Shown here: positions 1 to 6,044 of the stretch, one piece after another
Position numbering within the stretch: the first letter of the stretch is position 1
Layout: each line of letters starts with the position of its first letter
Assembly (NCBI GenBank): GCA_024275215.1
Contig: JAJRZO010000268.1
Coordinates: 1 to 9,671 of the forward strand
Source of the DNA: Candidatus Zixiibacteriota bacterium
GTDB lineage: Bacteria; Zixibacteria; MSB-5A5; JAABVY01; JAHJOQ01
Reading direction: 5' to 3'
DNA length: 9,671 nucleotides
Position numbers and translations under genes: made by a program
Notes under the pieces: model-generated
Told to the model about the DNA's origin: nothing
The model's database searches: none
What the model saw: only the letters and a program-made list of their open reading frames with translations

Positions 1-478
1 CGTTGAACAAATGAACGAGAAAGCGCGATCTCTGGGACTGTTCAAAACTGAATTTTTCGAGCCGACCGGACTGGATGCTCGTAATGTGTCAACTGCGATG
101 GAATGTGCGAGGATGTTGAACGCAGCGCTGGGTTATAAGCTGATTGCCAATGCCGCCACGACTCCACGCTACTCGTATCGATCGACAAATCACAAAAGAC
201 TTCGCAATATCGTAAATACAAACAGATTGCTTTCATCGAAATGGAAAGTGAAGGGGGGCAAGACCGGCTACATACAGAAATCCGGGTATTGCTTTACTAC
301 TCGCCTTCTTGATGGAAAAAGCCACGACATTACAATTGTTGTGCTTGGTGCGCCATGGTCCGGTACGAGATTCAGTGTGGCGCGATCCATAGCGAACTGG
401 GCTTTCAGGAATATCGACCGTCTGGATGAGGAGAATCGTCATGCGTCAGCAGAAGAAACGGGAAAGACTGCCGATTGA
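1..478 (+). CDS. D-alanyl-D-alanine carboxypeptidase (peptidase S11), C-terminal part
   Basis: This is the 3' part of a penicillin-binding-protein-type DD-carboxypeptidase, which trims the terminal D-Ala of peptidoglycan stem peptides in the periplasm. The frame is open to the left edge (Val-Glu-Gln precede the first visible Met at 11), so the SxxK and SxN catalytic motifs lie outside the window. Still visible are the family's 'MNEKARSLGL' helix, the 'PTGLD' turn, the 'NTNRLL' segment and the third active-site motif KTG (in GGKTGY, 84 residues after the Met at 11). The usual C-terminal beta domain of long S11 enzymes appears absent: only about 70 residues follow KTG, so this is a short form. 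The stop at 476-478 overlaps the next gene, implying co-transcription and translational coupling. Family assignment is secure; the exact dacA/dacF-type subclass is not. Confidence 0.93.
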   Translation, partial: VEQMNEKARSLGLFKTEFFEPTGLDARNVSTAMECARMLNAALGYKLIANAATTPRYSYRSTNHKRLRNIVNTNRLLSSKWKVKGGKTGYIQKSGYCFTTRLLDGKSHDITIVVLGAPWSGTRFSVARSIANWAFRNIDRLDEENRHASAEETGKTAD

Positions 479-731
479 AGAGTTGCAGTTCAGTGTCGAC
501 GCTGTAGGCACTATAGTTAACACAGATATTCCAAAGCTAAAGACCGCCCTGGCTGAACTCAATCAGAAAGTCGACAAGCTGACAACGAACCTCTCAAGGC
601 AGGTTCTTGAGCTTAAGGATCAATCATCAAGCTCAAAGGACATCGATGCCAAACTGGATGTTTTGCTCGGAAAGATAGACCTGCTCGAGAAGAGACTTTC
701 GGAACTTGCGTCCTCGCTGGCCGTTACCTGA
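441..731 (+). CDS. Small coiled-coil protein, function unknown
   Basis: A 96-residue soluble protein that I do not recognise. After a basic N-terminus (MRQQKKRERL) it is mostly predicted helix with heptad-like spacing of Leu, Ile and Val (for example LAELNQKVDKL and LDVLLGKIDLLEKRLSEL), interrupted by a polar serine-rich hinge (DQSSSSKD). No signal peptide or membrane segment is seen. The ATG at 441 is chosen because GAGGAG at 428-433 lies 7 nt before it; an ATG at 426 in the same frame would add five residues but lacks a comparable site. The start lies inside the end of the S11 peptidase gene (38-nt overlap), so the two are probably coupled. A structural or scaffolding role near cell-wall enzymes would be conjecture. 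Confidence 0.75.
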   Translation: MRQQKKRERLPIEELQFSVDAVGTIVNTDIPKLKTALAELNQKVDKLTTNLSRQVLELKDQSSSSKDIDAKLDVLLGKIDLLEKRLSELASSLAVT

Positions 732-772
732 TATTATCTTTATGCAGCCCCGTTTTACTGACTAAAAACATA

Positions 773-800
773 TTGACATCAACCGATCATTAGATTAAAT
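773..800 (+). promoter_or_regulatory. Sigma70-type promoter of tRNA-Phe
   Basis: A perfect -35 box TTGACA (773-778) is followed after 16 nt by TTAAAT (795-800, four of six matches). The predicted start near 807 leaves only a few bases of leader before the tRNA at 814. Confidence 0.6.
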
Positions 801-813
801 ATGGAAACCATTT

Positions 814-886
<73 letters not shown>

Positions 887-963
887 TTTTGAATTTACGA
901 CGATCTGACCCTTGAAATCGGGATAAACAAGGCTGTTGCTGTCTTAGCTCACGCCTAATGTTG

Positions 964-991
964 TTGACAATTCGCTCTTTACGAATATACT
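964..991 (+). promoter_or_regulatory. Sigma70-type promoter of the CBS-transporter operon
   Basis: A perfect TTGACA (964-969), a 16-nt spacer and TATACT (986-991, five of six matches). The start point would be near 998, giving a leader of about 79 nt before the CBS gene. The stretch from 887 to this promoter holds nothing else recognisable. Confidence 0.75.
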
Positions 992-1076
992 TATGCAAAC
1001 ACATTGTCGGTGAGTTGCTGGTACGGTAATCCAGGCGACTTGTTGTTTCGTTAAGCCGTACATACAGGAGAAGGTG

Positions 1077-1601
1077 ATGGCAGGGGAAAAAGCTGAAGAT
1101 ATAATGATTCCTCTTGAAGATTATCCGCACATTCCATATTGGTTTACTTTGCGCCAGGCTGTGGTTGAGATGGAAAAATCTGTGATCGATTTCGATGGAA
1201 GAAGATCATTACCCATGGCGCTGCTCGTTTTTGACGAAAAATATGATCTTGTAGGGATTGTCAGGCGTCGCGATATCCTGAGAGGACTTGAGCCAAAATT
1301 TCTGCGAACGATGTCCATTCCGAATCGCAGACAGATGTTTGACATTGAAGCGGATCCCGATCTTGTAGACCTTTCTTCAGGCAAAGTCGGACAGGAAATG
1401 CGGGAGCGTGCCAATCAGCCTGTCTCCGAAGTAATGCAGTCAATTGCGTGCTCTGTTGACTGCGAAGATCACATAGCCAAGATCATCTACAGGATGCTGA
1501 CACATGATCTCAATCTGCTTCCGGTGCTGAAAGGCGAGGAAGTTGTCGGAGTGGTGCGAAGTGTCGATGTGTTCCGTGAAATCGCCGAGCATCTGCTCTG
1601 A
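1077..1601 (+). CDS. Tandem CBS-domain protein
   Basis: A 174-residue cytosolic protein made almost only of two CBS motifs (about 6-75 and 113-172), which together form a Bateman module that binds adenine nucleotides or related ligands. CBS hallmarks are the hydrophobic strand plus turn 'LVGIVRRRDIL' in repeat 1 and 'VVGVVRSVDVF' in repeat 2, each after a 'D.MI/VM' start ('AEDIMIPL', 'VSEVMQS'). The linker (76-112) is charged. No catalytic domain is attached. The ATG at 1077 is preferred over the adjacent GTG at 1074 because AGGAG (1066-1070) lies 6 nt upstream of it. The transporter gene begins 33 nt downstream on the same strand, so the simplest inference is that this protein senses a nucleotide and modulates the transporter. 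Ligand and partner are not shown by the sequence. Confidence 0.88.
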   Translation: MAGEKAEDIMIPLEDYPHIPYWFTLRQAVVEMEKSVIDFDGRRSLPMALLVFDEKYDLVGIVRRRDILRGLEPKFLRTMSIPNRRQMFDIEADPDLVDLSSGKVGQEMRERANQPVSEVMQSIACSVDCEDHIAKIIYRMLTHDLNLLPVLKGEEVVGVVRSVDVFREIAEHLL

Positions 1602-1628
1602 GAATCCCCAATGCTTATCGGAGATTCT
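1601..1628 (+). other. Imperfect hairpin between CBS and transporter genes
   Basis: AGAATCCCC (1601-1609) can pair with GGAGATTCT (1620-1628), eight of nine positions, around a 10-nt loop. It begins at the CBS stop codon and is not followed by a T run, so it is not a standard terminator. It covers a GGAG (1620-1623) that is the likely ribosome-binding site of the transporter start at 1635, and might attenuate translation. Confidence 0.3.
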
Positions 1629-1634
1629 TAATAT

Positions 1635-3164
1635 ATGAGATTGGGCAACAAGGGAAACATGGATCATGCAGGGCAAAGCCTGCCCCCCATGCCTCCCGAT
1701 ATTCATGTTGCTCCTACCGGCAAGGGAATCGATAAGAAAAGACTTGCCTGTATCTTACTCGGTTTCGCTCTCTTTGGCATTGTCTATTTTTCCCCTGCAT
1801 GGCCTTCCGTATTTGATCCGTCAGGAAAGGAATTCGTACTTACTCATGAAGCAAAAGCTGCACTTGGGCTTTTCCTGCTCGCGGCAGTCTGGTGGGTGTT
1901 TGAGGTTATCCCGATAGGGGTAACCAGCATTGCTATCGGCACTGCACAGGCGCTTCTTTTGATTAGACCAGTTGAAGTTGCATTTGGCAATTTCATGGCG
2001 CCTTCTGTCTGGTTTATTATCGGATCGGTGGTAATCGGTATGGCATTCACGAGAACTGGACTGACAAGGCGAATGGCGTATGGGATGCTTTCGATAGTAG
2101 GAGATCGAACATCGATGATATATCTCGGAAGCTTTGTCATGACTGCGGCAATGACACTCATCATGGCCCATACTGCGGTTGCTGCTGCCATATTCCCGCT
2201 TCTGATGGCTATCTATGCGCTGTATGAAGATGATCACAAACCGACAAGGTTCGGTAAGGGACTTTTCATGGGAATGGCTTTTGTCGCCGGTGCCGGTAGT
2301 ATAATCACTCTTCTCGGAGCCGCTCGCGGAGCAATCGCCATCGAGTTTTTCCTGAAGGCGACTGGTCGTGAGATAACTTTCTTTGAACTATCGTACTACA
2401 TGCTTCCAGTAGGCGCGTTGATGGTATTCCTGTTGTGGGGATTTTTCATGATCTTCTTCAAGCCCGAAAGAAAGAGGATATCCGGTCTGAAAGAAAGAGT
2501 CCGTACTCTCAAGAGCCATCTTGGTCCAACCCGGAAAACTGAGATACTGACATTAGTTATAGTAGCAGTAACGATTATTGCCATCAGTTTGAAATCGTTC
2601 GTGGAACCATTGAAAGTCCTTGACAAGAGTGGCATTATGTTGCTGTCGACTCTGGCGTTTTTTCTGTTCAGAATTCTGAGCCTTAAGGATCTCGAAGAGA
2701 TCCCGTGGAATATCGTTCTCCTCTTCGGCGGAGCGATGAGTATCGGATATTGCCTTTATGATACGGGCGCGGCTGCCTGGCTGGCCATTTCCTGGCTTGG
2801 GATGCTTCACAATGCCGGCTGGTTCCTGTTCGTAATCGGGATTGCTTTGTTCGTAATGATAATGACGAATCTCATAATGAATGTTGCTGCGATTGCAATA
2901 ACATTGCCTGTGGCGCTTGTGATAGCTCCATATCTCGGAGTTGCACCGGAGGTAGTATTGTTTGCGTCACTCGTCACCGCTGGAATGCCTTTCCTGTTTC
3001 TTGTAGGTGCTGCGCCGAACGCGATAGCATACGAGAGCAGGCAATTTACCACGGGGGAGTTCTTTCTTGCCGGAATACCTGCAAGCATCATGCTAATGCT
3101 CGTTGTCGGATTGTTCACTGCGCTGATCTGGCCTGTGATGGGAATGCCTGTGACCACCGGATAG
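1635..3164 (+). CDS. SLC13/DASS-family anion transporter
   Basis: A 509-residue inner-membrane protein with about eleven hydrophobic segments, of the divalent-anion:sodium symporter (DASS/SLC13, VcINDY-like) type; typical substrates are dicarboxylates, citrate or sulfate. Supporting motifs are 'HEAKAALGLFLLAAVWWVFE' and 'IPIGVTSIAIG' near the N-terminus, 'IPWNIVLLFGGAMSIG' (356-371) before the second half, and the closing 'FLVGAAPNAIAYE' (455-467). The two SNT sodium/substrate motifs are unusual: the first reads AHT (residues 178-180) and the second TNL (411-413), so ion coupling and substrate cannot be inferred. The start at 1635 has GGAG 11 nt upstream; the ATG at 1659 (501 residues) has AAGGG only 4 nt upstream and remains possible. 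The gene is probably co-transcribed with the CBS protein before it. No clear terminator follows. Confidence 0.9.
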   Translation: MRLGNKGNMDHAGQSLPPMPPDIHVAPTGKGIDKKRLACILLGFALFGIVYFSPAWPSVFDPSGKEFVLTHEAKAALGLFLLAAVWWVFEVIPIGVTSIAIGTAQALLLIRPVEVAFGNFMAPSVWFIIGSVVIGMAFTRTGLTRRMAYGMLSIVGDRTSMIYLGSFVMTAAMTLIMAHTAVAAAIFPLLMAIYALYEDDHKPTRFGKGLFMGMAFVAGAGSIITLLGAARGAIAIEFFLKATGREITFFELSYYMLPVGALMVFLLWGFFMIFFKPERKRISGLKERVRTLKSHLGPTRKTEILTLVIVAVTIIAISLKSFVEPLKVLDKSGIMLLSTLAFFLFRILSLKDLEEIPWNIVLLFGGAMSIGYCLYDTGAAAWLAISWLGMLHNAGWFLFVIGIALFVMIMTNLIMNVAAIAITLPVALVIAPYLGVAPEVVLFASLVTAGMPFLFLVGAAPNAIAYESRQFTTGEFFLAGIPASIMLMLVVGLFTALIWPVMGMPVTTG

Positions 3165-3214
3165 AATACTCTTCTGCCACTTATCCTTCCAGATACCCTG
3201 TCATCCATTAGAAC

Positions 3215-3243
3215 TTGCAAACTCAGCGAAACTTTACTAAATT
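3215..3243 (+). promoter_or_regulatory. Possible weak promoter of the PAS-LuxR regulator
   Basis: TTGCAA (3215-3220), 17 nt, TAAATT (3238-3243): four of six matches in each box. It is the best candidate in the 115-nt gap after the transporter; read-through from upstream is equally possible. Confidence 0.3.
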
Positions 3244-3279
3244 ACTCACAGAGTGGCAAACATTTGATACAGTGATATC

Positions 3280-4680
3280 ATGACAACTGACAACTCTGAG
3301 CTTGAATACGGTCTTGAGGCTGCACGGAAGAGAGTAGCTGAACTCGAAGAGAAGCTCGGACATGCTGAACGCTTGCTTGCAGATTTGCATGTCTGGTTTA
3401 CCGCAGCTATCGAAAGCATACCGGGCGACTTTTTCGCCATAGATATTGATAACAAGTACGTGTTTCAAAACTCGATATGCCGTAGGCGGGGCGGCGGTGA
3501 TCTCATCGGAAAGTCTCCCGATGAAATTGCGAGCAACGAAACGTTATCTGTCTGGATGAAAAACAACAAGCGTGCTTTCGCTGGTGAATCCGTCAGAGGG
3601 GAAGTCGAATTTGAAGTTGATGGGGAGAAACGATTCTACTTCAATGTTGTCACGCCTGTGCGGGATCAGGGAAAGATGTACGGCATTCTCGGTGTAAATA
3701 TCGACATCACAGATCGAAGGAGGGCTGAGCTGGCACTCCGCGAATCGCAGGAGAGGCTTGAGGATACAGTAAGTGAACGTACATCGGAACTCCTTGAAGC
3801 GAACAGGCAACTGTCTCTTGAAATCGAAGAGAGAAAACGAGTCGAAGCAGCCTTGAAACAAAGTGAGGCAACTATTCGTGCGATGATGGATTCTACTACG
3901 GAATCGATGCTGCTGTTTGACAAAGACGAAGTTCTGCTTGCGATCAATGCTGCCGGGGCAAAACGATTTGGGGGCAAACCGGAAGATTTTATTGGTTTGA
4001 AAGGTCGCGACTTTGTTCCGGATGAAGTCTATCTGAGCAGATCGAGGCATATTCTGGATGTTATAAAGACACGTCAGCCCAGGCGATTCCGTGATAAGCG
4101 TGGGGGGATTGTTTTCAATACTGTGATGTATCCTATTATGGATGAGGATGGAGAGGTTGTCATGGTCGCTGTATTCGGTGAGGATGTCACTGATCAGGTT
4201 AAAGCTGAAGAAGAAGTGCAAAAGGCGAACGAAAACCTGGCACATGAGAGGCGGCAACTTCAGGAAAAGAACATCGCATTGAGAAAAATGATCCAGCAGA
4301 TAGAATTGCAGAAAAAGAGAATGGAAATAAGTATTCGGACAAATGTTGAACGTACAATTGCACCGATTCTCAAACGGATTGAGAGGGTGATCCCGACCGA
4401 AAAAGAATTTGAAATCAAACTACTGAGAAAGGCTCTGTCCGACATGACTTCGCCGTTCGTCTGCCGGCTTGAATCCACGCCAGACAAGTTGACTGCGAGG
4501 GAGACTGAAGTCTGCGACTTGATAAGACGCGGGCTGCAGGCAAAGGAAATCGCCGAAGTCCTGAGCCTGTCTGTTTCTACCGTGAATAAGTTTCGTCAGA
4601 GAATCCGAAAGAAACTCGGAATTGACGGTTGTAAAATAAACCTTTGCACACACCTGAGATCGCTTCAGACAGACGGATAA
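3280..4680 (+). CDS. PAS-PAS sensor with C-terminal LuxR-type DNA-binding domain
   Basis: A 466-residue soluble one-component regulator. Order: N-terminal coiled coil (about 8-38); PAS domain 1 (about 40-148, ending in the PAC-like 'GILGVNIDITDRRRAE'); a coiled-coil signalling helix (about 149-196, 'SERTSELLEANRQLSLEIEE'); PAS domain 2 (about 197-307, ending 'AVFGEDVTDQVKAE'); a long coiled coil (308-350); a short helical segment; and a LuxR/GerE helix-turn-helix (about 402-448, 'LTARETEVCDLI' then 'STVNKFRQRIRKKLGI'). There is no histidine kinase, receiver domain, signal peptide or membrane segment, so a cytosolic signal presumably reaches DNA binding directly through the coiled coils. The ligand is unknown and no haem or flavin signature is evident. 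No good Shine-Dalgarno site precedes the ATG at 3280, so the start or expression level is uncertain. It converges on the beta-helix gene at 4775. Confidence 0.9.
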   Translation: MTTDNSELEYGLEAARKRVAELEEKLGHAERLLADLHVWFTAAIESIPGDFFAIDIDNKYVFQNSICRRRGGGDLIGKSPDEIASNETLSVWMKNNKRAFAGESVRGEVEFEVDGEKRFYFNVVTPVRDQGKMYGILGVNIDITDRRRAELALRESQERLEDTVSERTSELLEANRQLSLEIEERKRVEAALKQSEATIRAMMDSTTESMLLFDKDEVLLAINAAGAKRFGGKPEDFIGLKGRDFVPDEVYLSRSRHILDVIKTRQPRRFRDKRGGIVFNTVMYPIMDEDGEVVMVAVFGEDVTDQVKAEEEVQKANENLAHERRQLQEKNIALRKMIQQIELQKKRMEISIRTNVERTIAPILKRIERVIPTEKEFEIKLLRKALSDMTSPFVCRLESTPDKLTARETEVCDLIRRGLQAKEIAEVLSLSVSTVNKFRQRIRKKLGIDGCKINLCTHLRSLQTDG

Positions 4681-4774
4681 CACTCTTTTGATCGACCCTG
4701 CGACAAGAATGACTATAGTGTGAAGCTTGAAGGATAAAACCTCTTGGCCGTGCTGCTATTTTGAACTGTGAATC

Positions 4775-5878
4775 TCAGCAATCAGGCACGCCATTTCCGT
4801 CGGGATCACATGGTGCGCTTCCTCCCCCAAAGATGTAATTGATTAGATAGACGACATCGTCGATGTCGATCGCACCTGAGCAGTTTGCGTCACCAGATTC
4901 ATACGGATCGGGAGCCGGGCCTCCGCCGAAGATATAGTTTATCACAAATACTACATCATCGATGTCGATTCCGCCGCTGGAATTGGCGTCACCACAAAGG
5001 GGACTGCAACTAACATCAAATGCACCGATCAGAATGTTGCAATCATTGTTGGCGGGAGCGCACTGTGAACCTGTCTGAATTGTGTAATCGCCTGATGCCG
5101 CACCACAGAAAAGAGGATTAGCTGATATGTTACCCTGGATTCCTGTCATTTCAATGGTGTCTTCGTCTTCAGCAATAAAGTAGTCTATATTGTTTCCCCA
5201 TACATCGTTGCAGGAGATCAGCGCTTTTCTCTCCTCAAACAGACTGTTGTATACAAATTCAATCCCAACCTTACTACCCGTAATGATATTGTTGTCGATG
5301 ATTGGCAGCGACTGGTGCATTCTGTATACAATGGCACGATTATACTGTGCCCCATCAGCGGCGAGGAGTGTATTGTTTTCAATCTTGCCGTTGAATCCTC
5401 CATTTGCGAAAGCCTGCTCATCGAGCCAGATGCAGGAGAGAGTGGAGATGATCAGGTTATTCCGTATGTATGGAGTGATCGGACCTTCCTGATAGGGAAT
5501 ATATCCCCTGACACCGTAGTAGCAATCCTTGATGATATTTCGTGAAACGAATGGCGATGATGTTCCATCGTACGAAATGCCATAATCACCATTCCGGATT
5601 GTGAACCCCTCTATCTGTCCGGATGCGCTTGTGACAACCACAGGATCACCACCGCCATCGATGACTGTACTATCTGCTCCGGCGCCGAGAATCACAACAC
5701 TGTCTTTCATCTGAATTGTCTCGAAATATGTTCCTGAAGCTACGAGTACCGTGTCACCGAATATCGCGCCATCAATACCGCCCTGAATAGTGGAAGAGTC
5801 TCCTGGAACGTTAATAGTTCCTGCAATACACGATTGGGCGAGAATGAAGCAGAACAATAATCCTGAATAGCTGCGCAT
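4775..5878 (-). CDS. Exported right-handed beta-helix protein with C-terminal dockerin-like repeats
   Basis: A 367-residue secreted or surface protein. Residues 1-19 form a signal peptide (hydrophobic LLFCFILA, then CIAG). Residues 21-290 have the start 'INVPGDSSTIQGGID' and the irregular parallel beta-helix repeats (xxIxNNxI turns: 'RNNLII', 'IENNTLL', 'IDNNIIT') typical of pectate-lyase-like or PbH1 proteins; no lyase catalytic residues can be assigned. Residues 295-367 hold two dockerin-type, EF-hand-like calcium loops ('GDANSSGGIDIDDVVFVINY', 'GDANCSGAIDIDDVVYLINY') and end in PDC. The start at 5878 is fixed by GGAGGT (5884-5889) five bases upstream. A terminator separates it from the upstream selenoprotein candidate, so it probably has its own promoter, though none is convincing. 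The function could be carbohydrate binding or adhesion. Confidence 0.88.
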   Translation of the reverse strand: MRSYSGLLFCFILAQSCIAGTINVPGDSSTIQGGIDGAIFGDTVLVASGTYFETIQMKDSVVILGAGADSTVIDGGGDPVVVTSASGQIEGFTIRNGDYGISYDGTSSPFVSRNIIKDCYYGVRGYIPYQEGPITPYIRNNLIISTLSCIWLDEQAFANGGFNGKIENNTLLAADGAQYNRAIVYRMHQSLPIIDNNIITGSKVGIEFVYNSLFEERKALISCNDVWGNNIDYFIAEDEDTIEMTGIQGNISANPLFCGAASGDYTIQTGSQCAPANNDCNILIGAFDVSCSPLCGDANSSGGIDIDDVVFVINYIFGGGPAPDPYESGDANCSGAIDIDDVVYLINYIFGGGSAPCDPDGNGVPDC

Positions 5879-5938
5879 GTTTTACCTCCATGTAGTAGTT
5901 GTTAGTTTGTCAGTCTCTGCAAGTATGTGCCTTAGTGG

Positions 5939-5986
5939 AACAAAACAGCTCGCACGCGGGAGTCAATCCTGTGACTCCCGCGCAAG
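5939..5986 (-). terminator. Intrinsic terminator downstream of the thioredoxin-fold gene
   Basis: On the - strand an 11-bp perfect stem (TGACTCCCGCG at 5972-5982 against CGCGGGAGTCA at 5955-5965, 6-nt loop) can be extended by CTTGC/GCGAG across a 2-nt bulge (5982-5986 with 5949-5953). It is followed by CTGTTTTGTT (5948-5939). It lies about 60 nt after the stop expected for the frame-restored upstream gene (6045), and so separates that transcript from the beta-helix gene. Confidence 0.8.
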
Positions 5987-6044
5987 TAAAGTTGATGTGT
6001 CAACCACAGGCAGTTTACACCTGCTTATGGTGTGAGGGGATATG

